Shown here in pieces: positions 7,904 to 15,959 of a stretch of DNA of 64,000 nt (positions within the stretch are counted from its first letter, which is position 1; every line of letters begins with the position of its first letter). The notes beneath the pieces were generated by a model. It was not told the origin of the DNA, ran no database searches, and was given only the letters and a program-made list of their open reading frames with translations. This DNA comes from Arthrobacter sp. ISL-85. Its GTDB lineage: Bacteria; Actinomycetota; Actinomycetes; Actinomycetales; Micrococcaceae. The DNA is taken from the NCBI RefSeq assembly GCF_018613675.1, contig NZ_JAGGPQ010000016.1:62001-126000 (forward strand). The letters are read 5' to 3'. The position numbers were made by a program, and so were the translations under genes.

Positions 7904-8881
7904 ATGAGCAAAGAACAGCTGATCATCATCGGCTCCGGCCCCTCCGGCTACACCGCCGCCATCTACGCAGCCCGTGCCGGACTGAATCCCCTGGTCCTGG
8001 CCGGGTCCGTCACCGCCGGCGGCGCGCTGATGAACACCACCGAGGTGGAAAACTTCCCGGGCTTCCCCGGCGGCGTCCAGGGCCCCGAGCTGATGGACGG
8101 GCTGCAGCAGCAGGCTGAGAAGTTCGGCGCACGCATTGAGTACGACGACGCCACGTCCGTTGACCTCAAGGGTCACGTCAAGCGCGTGGTCACCGGCGGC
8201 GGGGAGACCTACGAGGCCCAGGCCGTCATCCTGGCTACCGGCTCCGCCTACAAGGAACTCGGCCTGCCGGAGGAGAAGAAGTTCAGCGGCCACGGTGTCT
8301 CATGGTGCGCCACCTGCGACGGGTTCTTCTTCCGCGACCAGGACATCATCGTCGTCGGCGGTGGGGACTCCGCCATGGAGGAGGCAACCTTCCTGACCCG
8401 CTTCGGAAAGTCCGTCACCGTCGTCGTGCGCAAGGACGAACTGCGCGCCTCCCGCATCATGGCCCAGCGCGCCAAGGACAATCCCAAGATCCGCTTTGCC
8501 TGGAACTCCGCCGTCACCGCCATCCATGGCGACGGCAAGGTCACCGGCGTCACCCTGACGGACACCCGCACCGGTGAGACCCGGCACCAGGACGCCACCG
8601 GCATCTTCGTGGCCATCGGGCACCTGCCGCGGACCGAACTGCTGCACGGCCAGGTGGACCTGGACGACGAAGGCTACATTAAGGTGGATGCGCCCACCAC
8701 CGTCACCAACCTGCCCGGCGTCTTTGCCTGCGGTGATGCGGTGGACCACCGCTACCGCCAGGCCATCACCGCCGCCGGCACCGGCTGCGCCGCCGCCCTG
8801 GACGCCGAGCGCTTCCTCGCCGCCTTGGAAGATGCCGCCAGCATCGCCACCGCCCTGGTGGAGGAGCCAATCCACAGCTGA
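7904..8881 (+). CDS. trxB: Thioredoxin-disulfide reductase
   Basis: FAD- and NADPH-dependent reduction of thioredoxin in the cytoplasm. 325 residues, normal for the low-molecular-weight family. FAD-binding [10 protein letters not shown] is at about 10-19, the redox-active CATC at residues 135-138, the NADPH-binding [10 protein letters not shown] follows, and the second FAD motif [10 protein letters not shown] lies near the C-terminus. I chose ATG 7904 for its AAGGA site; an in-frame GTG at 7856 would add 16 residues. No trxA follows. A strong hairpin ends the transcript. Confidence 0.97.
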   Translation: MSKEQLIIIGSGPSGYTAAIYAARAGLNPLVLAGSVTAGGALMNTTEVENFPGFPGGVQGPELMDGLQQQAEKFGARIEYDDATSVDLKGHVKRVVTGGGETYEAQAVILATGSAYKELGLPEEKKFSGHGVSWCATCDGFFFRDQDIIVVGGGDSAMEEATFLTRFGKSVTVVVRKDELRASRIMAQRAKDNPKIRFAWNSAVTAIHGDGKVTGVTLTDTRTGETRHQDATGIFVAIGHLPRTELLHGQVDLDDEGYIKVDAPTTVTNLPGVFACGDAVDHRYRQAITAAGTGCAAALDAERFLAALEDAASIATALVEEPIHS

Positions 8882-8893
8882 GTCCTGGGCGAC

Positions 8894-8932
8894 GGAAGGC
8901 TCCCCGCGTCAGACGACTTCGGGGAGCCTTCC
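8894..8932. terminator. Terminator hairpin after trxB
   Basis: Perfect 13-bp stem GGAAGGCTCCCCG (8894-8906) / CGGGGAGCCTTCC (8920-8932), 13-nt loop. It lies 13 bp after the trxB stop and overlaps the 3' end of the convergent hypothetical gene, so it probably serves both. Confidence 0.75.
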
Positions 8933-9250
8933 CGTTAATACGGAAACGGGTGCCGATGACCAGCGCCCGCGCTCCGGCTCGTAGGAGATCACCATGGATG
9001 CGTCGTTCTCGCGCGCCTCATCGATGGCCAGCAGCAGGGCGTCCTCCAGGTGCCTGGCGTATTCCAGCCGCTCGGGCAGCGAACCCCGCAGGGCGCCGTC
9101 GTCGATCAGCACGTGGCTCTTGCCGTCCACAATGACCTTTAGCGAATACCCGCGGTCCTCCTGCAAGGACCCCCGGCTGGATGTAATCTCGGTGACGCGG
9201 TCTGCCCGGACCAGCCCGTTGCCCAGCGTGCGGATCCATACTTCACCCAT
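8909..9250 (-). CDS. Hypothetical protein, 113 residues
   Basis: Starts at ATG 9250, eight nt after a near-perfect GGGGAGG ribosome binding site; the frame is open upstream but without a better start. The protein begins MGEVWIRTLGNGLVRADRVT and is strand-rich in the first half (VWIRTLGNGLVRADRVTEI, YSLKVIVDGKSHVLID), then helical (PERLEYARHLEDALLLAIDE). There are no signal or membrane segments. I do not recognise a family or catalytic motif. Its 3' end contains half of the trxB terminator. Confidence 0.75.
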   Translation of the reverse strand: MGEVWIRTLGNGLVRADRVTEITSSRGSLQEDRGYSLKVIVDGKSHVLIDDGALRGSLPERLEYARHLEDALLLAIDEARENDASMVISYEPERGRWSSAPVSVLTGRLPEVV

Positions 9251-9445
9251 GAAATGACCTCCCCTTGGCTGTGGGCACAGATCACCAGCGCCCCATAAGG
9301 CGAACACTACTCCGTCCCGGTATTTTTGTGACCCCTGTACTTCTTCGGCCACTGCCCGGCGAATATGCCATGTCCATTTGGTCCAGTTCCGTTATGGTGG
9401 GTGCCGTTACCCCGCCGGGGACGCAGCTGAGTTTGGGAGGAATGT

Positions 9446-10060
9446 ATGTGGGCAAAGCTTGATACCTATCTCTACCCGCTGCAGCCTTCTTCGGAGTGTC
9501 CTTCCGGAACCTTCGAACTCAACATCCCCTCGGGAAAGATGGAGTGGTCCGAGGGCATGTTCGGGATCCACGGACTGAAGCAGCGTGAGGTGGTGCCCAC
9601 CTTCGAACTGTTCATGGCCCACAAGCATCCGCTGGACCGGAGAGCCGTGCTCGCACTCTGGGAGGACCTTCTAAAGGGTGGCGGCCAAGGGGCGCTGCTG
9701 CACCGGGTCATTGACGTGCGGGGCAAGGAACGGCGCGTTTTTTCTGCAATCCAGGCCGTGGCCGAGCCATCGGGACAGGTGGAGTACATCCGCGGTTTCA
9801 TGGTGGACGTGACGCAGAGCCTGCGCATCGAATCCCAGCACGCGGCCGAGGAAGCCATCGAGGGTGCCTACGGGCACAGAGCCCTGATCGAACAGGCCAA
9901 AGGCATTGTCATGGCGTTGCAGGGTGTGGATGGCCCGGCGGCTTTCCAGGTCCTGGCCAGCAGAAGCCAGCATGCCAACACCAAGCTGCATATCGTGGCA
10001 GAAGAGCTGGTGAACGCCGCAGCAAACGGCAAGGCAGGCGAACTCCTGGCCGGATACTGA
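9446..10060 (+). CDS. PAS-ANTAR regulatory protein
   Basis: 204 residues, ATG preceded by GGGAGG. An N-terminal PAS fold (about 20-125) contains the PAS_3-like GKMEWSEGMFGIHGL and EYIRGFMVDVTQ segments. The C-terminal ANTAR domain (about 140-200) has HRALIEQAKGIVMALQG and the conserved ASRSQHANTKLHIVAEELV. Such proteins couple a sensed signal to RNA antitermination. A 10-bp stem-loop with an 8-nt loop lies 140 nt downstream (10200-10227), but I cannot show that it is the target. Confidence 0.87.
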   Translation: MWAKLDTYLYPLQPSSECPSGTFELNIPSGKMEWSEGMFGIHGLKQREVVPTFELFMAHKHPLDRRAVLALWEDLLKGGGQGALLHRVIDVRGKERRVFSAIQAVAEPSGQVEYIRGFMVDVTQSLRIESQHAAEEAIEGAYGHRALIEQAKGIVMALQGVDGPAAFQVLASRSQHANTKLHIVAEELVNAAANGKAGELLAGY

Positions 10061-10199
10061 TCCCGGCCTGCCCCGTCATGCTGCCCTTGACGGCCCGGGG
10101 CCGTGGGACCTTCGGCACTTACCGTGATGCGTGTTCCGGGTGACTCTAGTTTCACGTCCCAGCTGTCCGGGGCTGGTTTCGGCATCCACTGCTCCGTAA

Positions 10200-10227
10200 C
10201 TGCCGTTTTCAGGGCCCAAAACGGCAG
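10200..10227. other. Stem-loop between PAS-ANTAR gene and membrane-protein gene
   Basis: Perfect inverted repeat CTGCCGTTTT (10200-10209) / AAAACGGCAG (10218-10227) with loop CAGGGCCC. It could be a weak terminator of the upstream gene or a leader hairpin of the gene starting at 10273. The A/T run at the loop base makes it unlike the other terminators here. Confidence 0.45.
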
Positions 10228-10272
10228 GTGCTCAGCAATGGATGGGGCCCTGTTGACCTGGAGGAGGGTGGT

Positions 10273-10704
10273 ATGGCGGCCAGGACCACCGTCAGCCGGA
10301 GCGGCAACATTGGCTCCGCCATCGTCAACGCCCTGCTGCTGTACGGGATCAACATCTGGCCCGGGTGGCGGGTGCTGCCGTTCCTGACCGCGGACATGGG
10401 CCGCGTCCTGGAGCTCATCAATGCATCGTTGATCGCCGCCATCATCGTCAACGTGGTCTGCGCGGTGATCCACTTGAGGGCACTCCTGGCACTGGGAAAC
10501 CTGGTGGTGGTGGGCATCGGGCTGGCGGCCCTGATGCGCCTCTGGGAAGTCTTCCCCTTCGACTTCGGCGCCAGCTGGTCCGGCTGGCCCGTCCTGATAC
10601 GCGTGCTCCTGGGGCTTGGCATCGTAGGCTCGATCATCGGCGCCATTGTTGAGCTGGTGAATCTGTTCCGCGCCCTGGCCGGACTCGAGCCGCGGCCGCG
10701 CTGA
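10273..10704 (+). CDS. Four-span integral membrane protein, unknown function
   Basis: 143 residues from ATG 10273, 8 nt after GGAGG. Four hydrophobic segments are visible at about 12-30, 45-65, 70-88 and 105-130, with little soluble sequence. No catalytic or transport motif is recognisable. Upstream in-frame codons exist but the ribosome binding site fixes this start. Confidence 0.72.
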   Translation: MAARTTVSRSGNIGSAIVNALLLYGINIWPGWRVLPFLTADMGRVLELINASLIAAIIVNVVCAVIHLRALLALGNLVVVGIGLAALMRLWEVFPFDFGASWSGWPVLIRVLLGLGIVGSIIGAIVELVNLFRALAGLEPRPR

Positions 10705-10788
10705 CGCCTGGCCAGGGAGTAGGGGCATCAGTCGACGTGCGTGATGACATGCAGGGGGTCCAGATGCGGCGGCCATAGGATAAATCTG

Positions 10789-12006
10789 ATGACTTCCCCG
10801 GATGACCCCGAGCCCTTCAGCCTGCGCAGTATTGCGGTAGCAGCCTTCGGCCCCACGCTGCTTTTCGGAATTGGGCAGGGTGCCATCCTGCCGGTGGTGG
10901 CGTTGTCAGCCCGCGACCTGGGCGCCTCGGTGGCGGTGGCCGCCCTGGTGGTCACCCTGATCGGGCTCGGTTCCTGGTTCTTTAACCTGCCGGCCTCCCT
11001 GGTGACCCTGCGCTTTGGTGAACGCTGGTCCATCGTGGGCGCCGCCGTCGCCGCCGGCCTGGCCCTGGCGGCCGCCGCCACCTCCGGCCTGGCCCCGAAC
11101 GGGCTCTGGCTGCTCGCCGTTGCCATGACCGTCGTCGGGATGGCCGGGGCGGTATTTGGCCTGGCCCGGCAAAAGTACCTCACCGAAGCCGTGCCCGTCG
11201 CGTTCCGCGCCCGCGCACTGTCCACGCTGGGCGGGGTCAACCGGATCGGCGTGTTCATCGGCCCGTTCGCGGGCGCGGCGGCAATGCAGTTCCTCGGCAT
11301 CGCCGGCGCCTACTGGGTGGGCGTGGCGGCGATGGCGGCCGCGGCGCTGCTGTCCTTCACCATCCCGGACCTCACGACGCCGGAGGTCCGCCCGGGTGCG
11401 GGCGCCGGCCCCCAGCCCACGCTCCGCGGCGTTGCGGTGTCCCACGCGGGCGTGTTCCTTTCGCTCGGCACGGGCATCCTCCTGCTCAGCGCGTTGCGGT
11501 CGTCCCGGCAGGTGGTGATCCCGCTCTGGTCCGACCACCTGGGCATGGACGCCACCTCCGCGTCCCTGATCTACGGGCTGTCCGGCGCCATCGACATGCT
11601 GGTGTTCTATCCCGCTGGAAAGCTGATGGACCGGAAGGGCCGGCAGTGGGTGGCGGTTCCCTCCACGCTGCTGATGGGGACCGCGCTGCTCCTGATCCCG
11701 CTGGCCGGGTCCTTTATGGGGCTGCTGCTGGCGGCGCTGCTGATCGGATTCGGCAACGGCATCAGCTCCGGGCTGGTGATGACCCTGGGCGCGGACTTCT
11801 CGCCGGATCGCGGACGCGGGCAGTTCCTGGGCCTCTGGCGGTTCATGGCCGACGCCGGATCCACCGGCGGCCCTGTCCTTCTCTCCGGGGTGACGGCCAT
11901 CGCCTCCCTTGGCCCGGGGATCTCAGCCACGGGCATTCTGGGGTTCGCGGCGGCGGCCGTGTTCGCCGTCGTGATTCCCCGCTTGAAGCACCGCCGCAAC
12001 TACTGA
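10789..12006 (+). CDS. MFS transporter
   Basis: 405 residues with twelve predicted membrane segments and the MFS cytoplasmic-loop signature in the second half (GKLMDRKGRQW). A TAGGAT -10 (10776-10781) ends 7 nt before the ATG and there is no ribosome binding site, so the transcript may be leaderless. A hydrolase gene follows 57 bp later with its own promoter. Transport substrate is unknown; the sequence resembles small-molecule efflux permeases. Confidence 0.87.
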   Translation: MTSPDDPEPFSLRSIAVAAFGPTLLFGIGQGAILPVVALSARDLGASVAVAALVVTLIGLGSWFFNLPASLVTLRFGERWSIVGAAVAAGLALAAAATSGLAPNGLWLLAVAMTVVGMAGAVFGLARQKYLTEAVPVAFRARALSTLGGVNRIGVFIGPFAGAAAMQFLGIAGAYWVGVAAMAAAALLSFTIPDLTTPEVRPGAGAGPQPTLRGVAVSHAGVFLSLGTGILLLSALRSSRQVVIPLWSDHLGMDATSASLIYGLSGAIDMLVFYPAGKLMDRKGRQWVAVPSTLLMGTALLLIPLAGSFMGLLLAALLIGFGNGISSGLVMTLGADFSPDRGRGQFLGLWRFMADAGSTGGPVLLSGVTAIASLGPGISATGILGFAAAAVFAVVIPRLKHRRNY

Positions 12007-12063
12007 GCCGTGTTTTCGGGCCCGGTTGGTGGGTAGGCCGTCCGGCGAGGTTATTCTCGACTC

Positions 12064-12765
12064 ATGAGTGATCCCGGCGCCGTTGCCCGCCTCAGCCCGC
12101 TGCAGAAGGCTGTGTGGTGGGCGCAGGACTATGTATACGCCGCCGGCCGGCAGGTCCGCGGTTTCCTGTCGCGCGTGCAGCCGGCGTCCTTCCGCAACGG
12201 GACCCGCCCGCCGGTGGTGATCATCCCCGGCGTGTACGAAAACTGGCAGTTCATGATGCCGGTCATCCAGGCCATCCACGACGCCGGGCACCCCGTACAT
12301 GTGGTCACGGTGCTCCAGCGCAACAAACTGAAGGTGCCGGACGCCGCCAAACTGGTGGCCCAGCACCTGGAGGAAGCGGGGCTGCGCGACGCCATCCTGG
12401 TGGCGCACAGCAAGGGCGGGCTGATCGGCAAGTACACCATGCTGTCCCTGGACCCCGAGCACCGGATCGACCGGATGATCGCCGTTTGCGCGCCGTTTTC
12501 CGGCTCGCGCTACGCCCGGTACATGCTGCTGCCGAGCCTCCGGATTTTCTCCCCGCGGAACGCCCTGACCCTCCAGATGTCCCGCGAGCTGACCATCAAC
12601 AGCCGCATCACGTCCATCTACGGCCCCTTCGATCCGCATATTCCGGAGGGGAGCGTGCTGCCCGGGGCCACCAACATCAAGCTGCCGGCGGCGGGGCATT
12701 TCAAGATCCTTGGCGATCCCGCGACCGCCCGCATCATTGTGGAGCAACTGAACCTGCCGGCCTGA
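12064..12765 (+). CDS. Alpha/beta-hydrolase, PGAP1/lipase-like
   Basis: 233 residues. Strand-turn VVIIPGVYENWQFM provides the oxyanion-hole region, and DAILVAHSKGGLIGKY carries the nucleophile elbow (Ser within AHSKGG). A late His in PAAGHFKIL is the likely catalytic base. The substrate is probably an ester or lipid, but unknown. No signal peptide is visible. A TATTCT -10 (12052-12057) stands exactly 6 nt before the ATG, indicating a leaderless mRNA. A strong terminator hairpin follows the stop. Confidence 0.83.
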   Translation: MSDPGAVARLSPLQKAVWWAQDYVYAAGRQVRGFLSRVQPASFRNGTRPPVVIIPGVYENWQFMMPVIQAIHDAGHPVHVVTVLQRNKLKVPDAAKLVAQHLEEAGLRDAILVAHSKGGLIGKYTMLSLDPEHRIDRMIAVCAPFSGSRYARYMLLPSLRIFSPRNALTLQMSRELTINSRITSIYGPFDPHIPEGSVLPGATNIKLPAAGHFKILGDPATARIIVEQLNLPA

Positions 12766-12790
12766 GCAGGGACGGTGGGATGAACGCGCA

Positions 12791-12824
12791 GAGGCGGTAG
12801 TGCCTTGGAGGGCACTACCGCCTC
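12791..12824. terminator. Bidirectional terminator
   Basis: Perfect 14-bp stem GAGGCGGTAGTGCC / GGCACTACCGCCTC with a 6-nt loop TTGGAG, between the convergent hydrolase and ABC binding-protein genes. Confidence 0.8.
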
Positions 12825-12842
12825 AAGCGATCCTTCGCGATG

Positions 12843-13970
12843 TCAGCCGTCGGCGCCAGCGGGCGTGGTGGTGGCCGTGTAGCCCTCAAGCTTGAGCGCC
12901 GCCTGGGCGTACTTCTGGTCGAACGTGTCCGCCATGTTGACCTTGGACGTGTCCACCCCGATGGTCTTCTCCTCGTCGAAGACCGTCTTGGGGCCGCCCG
13001 CAGGCATGATGCCATCCGGGAGGAACTGGCCCTTGTCCTGGTCGAGGGCCTTCACGTAGTCGTCCTTGCTGATGGTGCTGTTCTGGACGAAGGACTGGGG
13101 CAGCTTGTCCGCAATTTCGGCTGCGGAATGGGTGCTGATCCAGTGCATGGTGTCCACGAGTGCGTCAACCACCTTCTGGGCTTCATCCTGGTGGCTGTTG
13201 ACCCAGTCCGTCTGGGCCAGGAGACCGGCCGACGGCAGTGAGGTGCCGAGGGCAGCCTTGGCACCGTCCGCCGTCGCGAGGTCGATGGCCGGAACCGCAA
13301 GGTTCTTGCTTTCAAGGGCGCCGACCGTTGGCTGGGTGGTCATCACACAGTCTGCCGAGCCGCGCTGGATCGCGGCGATGGCGGTGGCGCCTGAGCCGAC
13401 GGCGATCGTCTGGTAGTCACCCTTGGCCAGGCCGGCCTTGGACGCGATGAACTGGGTAAGTTCATCGGTTCCTGAACCGAGGTCGGTCACACCCACGGTC
13501 TTTCCCTTCAGGTCGGCGCCGGAGTGGACGTTGGCCTTGGGGCTGCACATGATGCGCTCGCCGGGTGCACCGGAGAGCTGGACCAAATTAGTGACGCTCT
13601 TGCCCTTGGCCTGGAAGTCCACGGTGTGGATATACCATGCGCCGGCCATATCCACCTGGCCGGACGCCATGGCTTCCTCAGCACCTACGCCGCCCTGCTG
13701 CTCGGTGGAGAGTTCCATTTTGACCCCGTACTTCTCGTAATAGCCCAGCTGCTGCGCAAGCTGGTACGGAAGGTAGATCTGCTTGTCGATGCCGCCCACC
13801 ATCATCTTCACTGTGGGCATCGAACTGCTGCCGGCGGCTGCGCTGCCGCTCGCAGAACCGCCACTGGCCGCTGGGGTGGAGTTGTTGCCGCATGCTGCGA
13901 GGCTAAGGGCAACCGCTCCGGCAGCGGCGGCGGCGAGAATAGGGCGCTTCATCATCATTGTTTTACGCAT
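12843..13970 (-). CDS. ABC transporter substrate-binding lipoprotein, NMT1/SsuA-like
   Basis: 375 residues. A basic start and hydrophobic stretch end in the lipobox LSLAAC, so the protein is anchored by a lipidated Cys. A Ser/Gly/Ala linker (about 30-50) leads to a periplasmic-binding fold of the nitrate/sulfonate/taurine group (GYYEKYGVKMEL, DLKGKTVGVTD, ADCVMTTQPTVGALE). Together with the permease and ATPase upstream it forms a complete importer. The start is uncertain: AAGG directly abuts ATG 13970, and in-frame Met codons 4-6 residues later give a more typical signal peptide. The ligand is unknown; the divergent CitA-type kinase hints at a small carboxylate, but aromatic acids or sulfonates are possible. 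Confidence 0.88.
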   Translation of the reverse strand: MRKTMMMKRPILAAAAAGAVALSLAACGNNSTPAASGGSASGSAAAGSSSMPTVKMMVGGIDKQIYLPYQLAQQLGYYEKYGVKMELSTEQQGGVGAEEAMASGQVDMAGAWYIHTVDFQAKGKSVTNLVQLSGAPGERIMCSPKANVHSGADLKGKTVGVTDLGSGTDELTQFIASKAGLAKGDYQTIAVGSGATAIAAIQRGSADCVMTTQPTVGALESKNLAVPAIDLATADGAKAALGTSLPSAGLLAQTDWVNSHQDEAQKVVDALVDTMHWISTHSAAEIADKLPQSFVQNSTISKDDYVKALDQDKGQFLPDGIMPAGGPKTVFDEEKTIGVDTSKVNMADTFDQKYAQAALKLEGYTATTTPAGADG

Positions 13971-14039
13971 CCTTATGTTCGTCCCGAACGGGACATTGGT
14001 GTTGGTTTGTGGTTTTGCGGGGTGGGAAGTTGGTGCCGC

Positions 14040-14924
14040 TCAGATGGCCTGCGCCTCGGAGCGGTTCGGCGGCCGCCACTTGAGGATCCTGTGTTCAAGC
14101 AGGTTGATCAGGGACTCGGCAAAAAGCGTGACGACGGCGATGATCACCATGCACGCGAACACCGTGTTCGGATCGAACGTGCCCTGTGCCTGGCTGATGA
14201 TGAGGCCGATTCCCTTCTGGGCACCAAGCACCTCGGCCACGAGGGCGCCAATGATCGCGAAGCCGAACGCGGTGTGGAGGCTGGCGATGATCCAGGTCAT
14301 TGCGGACGGTATGGTCACGTGCATCGCCACCTGGTACGGGGAAGCTCCGAGCACGCGCACGTTGGCCACGAGGTTCTGGTCCACCTCCCGGACTCCCTGG
14401 AAGGCGTTGAAGAACACCACGAAGAAGACCAGCACGGCCGCCAGCAGGATCTTCGGGAAGACCCCCAGGCCGAACGCCACGATGAAGATCGAGCCGAGCA
14501 CAATACGCGGGATCGAATTCACGATCCTGATGTAGGGCCCGACGACGGCCGACAGGTACTTGTTGGAGCCCAGGAGGATGCCGAGCACCACGCCCACGGC
14601 CGTTCCCAGCAGGAAGCCGAGGAATGCTTCCTGCGCGGTAACACCGAGGTTTTCCCAGATGGTGCCGAAGGCCGTACCTTCGGTGAAGAGCACCACCAGG
14701 CTGTTCCAGATTTCCGAGGGCTGGCCGAAGAAGAACTTATCCACCCACCCCTCCGTGGTGAACCACTGCCAGCCGCCCACAACGGCGACTGCCAGGACCA
14801 CGCGGCCAATCCAGATGGACATGGAGCGGCGGCGGGCTTTGATCCGGCCCGCGATCTTTGCTGCTGTCTCTGTTTCCACTGGCTTCTCGCTTTTGCGGGT
14901 TTCGCTATGGGTGAGGGCCGTCAT
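14040..14924 (-). CDS. ABC transporter permease, SsuC/TauC-like
   Basis: 294 residues with a basic cytoplasmic N-terminus (about 1-35) and six membrane segments. The EAA coupling loop reads VRVLGASPYQVAMHVTIPSA, the ATPase contact of binding-protein-dependent importers. It overlaps the ATPase gene by 4 bp (ATGA), so the two are translationally coupled, and precedes the binding-protein gene by 69 bp. Confidence 0.9.
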   Translation of the reverse strand: MTALTHSETRKSEKPVETETAAKIAGRIKARRRSMSIWIGRVVLAVAVVGGWQWFTTEGWVDKFFFGQPSEIWNSLVVLFTEGTAFGTIWENLGVTAQEAFLGFLLGTAVGVVLGILLGSNKYLSAVVGPYIRIVNSIPRIVLGSIFIVAFGLGVFPKILLAAVLVFFVVFFNAFQGVREVDQNLVANVRVLGASPYQVAMHVTIPSAMTWIIASLHTAFGFAIIGALVAEVLGAQKGIGLIISQAQGTFDPNTVFACMVIIAVVTLFAESLINLLEHRILKWRPPNRSEAQAI

Positions 14925-15775
14925 GCCGCACCTGCCGTCATGGCATAGGCGCGGGTGACCTCGTCTTTGAGGGACTCCCAGATGCGGCCTTGGAGCTCCA
15001 GGAACCGCTCCTCGTGGCGGATCTCCTGGACGTTGCCGCGGGGCCGGGGAAGGTCGATGTCGAAGACGTCCTTGACCGAACCGGGGCTGCTGGTCATGAT
15101 GACCACGCGGTCAGAGAGTGCAACTGCCTCGTCCAGGTCATGGGTAATAAACAGGACGGAAGGGCGCAGTTCTTCCCAGAGCTTGAGCAGTTCGTTTTGC
15201 ATGATGGCTTTGGTCTGCACGTCCAGTGCCCCAAAGGGCTCATCCATAAGGAGGATCCGCGGATTGTTGATGAGCGCGGCCGCCATGGCGACGCGCTTGC
15301 GCATGCCGCCGGAGAGCTGGTGCGGGTAGCGGTCCTCGAATCCGGCCAGGCCCACGCGGCGCAGCCAGTCCCTGGCGAGGTCCGTGGCCTGGCGCTTTGG
15401 CATCCCGAGCAGGATGGGTCCCATCATGACGTTGCTGAGGACGCTCTTCCAGGGAAACAGGGCGTCTGCCTGGAACATGTAGCTCACTCCCTTGGTGATG
15501 CCGTCCACGGGGTTGCCGCCGACCGTCACCGAGCCGGCACTTGGCTGTTCGAGTCCCGAGACCTGGGCCAGGGTGGTGGATTTGCCGCAGCCTGTGGGTC
15601 CAACGATGGAGCAGAACTGGCCGGCTTCGACGCTGAGGCTCACATCCCTGATCGCCGTGAAGGTTTCACCCTTGGGGGTGAGGTAGCGCTTGGTCAGGCC
15701 GGTGACCTCGATCCGGCCCTCCTCCGCCGCTTTGGCTGGAGGGCCGGGCGGCCGGGGTGTGCGGGCTGTGTTCAT
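14921..15775 (-). CDS. ABC transporter ATP-binding protein, SsuB/TauB-like
   Basis: 284 residues. Walker A GPTGCGKST, signature LSGGMRKRVAMA, Walker B ILLMDEPFGALD and the switch His in FITHDLDEA are all present. I chose ATG 15775, 8 nt after GCGAGG; a TTG 12 codons upstream keeps the frame open but has no such site. First gene of the importer operon, divergent from the sensor kinase. Confidence 0.92.
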   Translation of the reverse strand: MNTARTPRPPGPPAKAAEEGRIEVTGLTKRYLTPKGETFTAIRDVSLSVEAGQFCSIVGPTGCGKSTTLAQVSGLEQPSAGSVTVGGNPVDGITKGVSYMFQADALFPWKSVLSNVMMGPILLGMPKRQATDLARDWLRRVGLAGFEDRYPHQLSGGMRKRVAMAAALINNPRILLMDEPFGALDVQTKAIMQNELLKLWEELRPSVLFITHDLDEAVALSDRVVIMTSSPGSVKDVFDIDLPRPRGNVQEIRHEERFLELQGRIWESLKDEVTRAYAMTAGAA

Positions 15776-15902
15776 TGCAAGACCTCGCTGTCTTCTGTTC
15801 AAGGAGTTCAAGGTTCGTGACGGGGATCACTGGAACTGTGTGTAGTTTAGGAAGTGTTCATTCCGGCCAGAAAGACTTCAGTAAGATGTGTGCTTTAGCC
15901 GC

Positions 15903-15926
15903 AAAAGTGCACGTTTTGTGCATTTT
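15903..15926. promoter_or_regulatory. Candidate response-regulator site between ABC operon and kinase gene
   Basis: In a 184-bp divergent intergenic region an A/T-rich element reads AAAAGTGCA, CGTTTTG, TGCATTTT, an imperfect inverted repeat that also contains the direct repeat GTGCA-n6-GTGCA. It ends 34 bp before the kinase start. Binding by the adjacent CitB-type regulator is a guess based on position and A/T content. Confidence 0.4.
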
Positions 15927-15959
15927 CTGCTCATCGGTGAAAGTCCCTAGGGGGCGGCT

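Noticed and set aside
10200-10227. Target RNA for the adjacent ANTAR protein
   Set aside because: ANTAR targets are usually paired hairpins with six-base loops; here there is a single hairpin with an 8-nt loop, so I list only the hairpin.
13524-14948. 474-residue open frame on the plus strand
   Set aside because: Antisense to the binding protein and permease genes of the NMT1-like importer.
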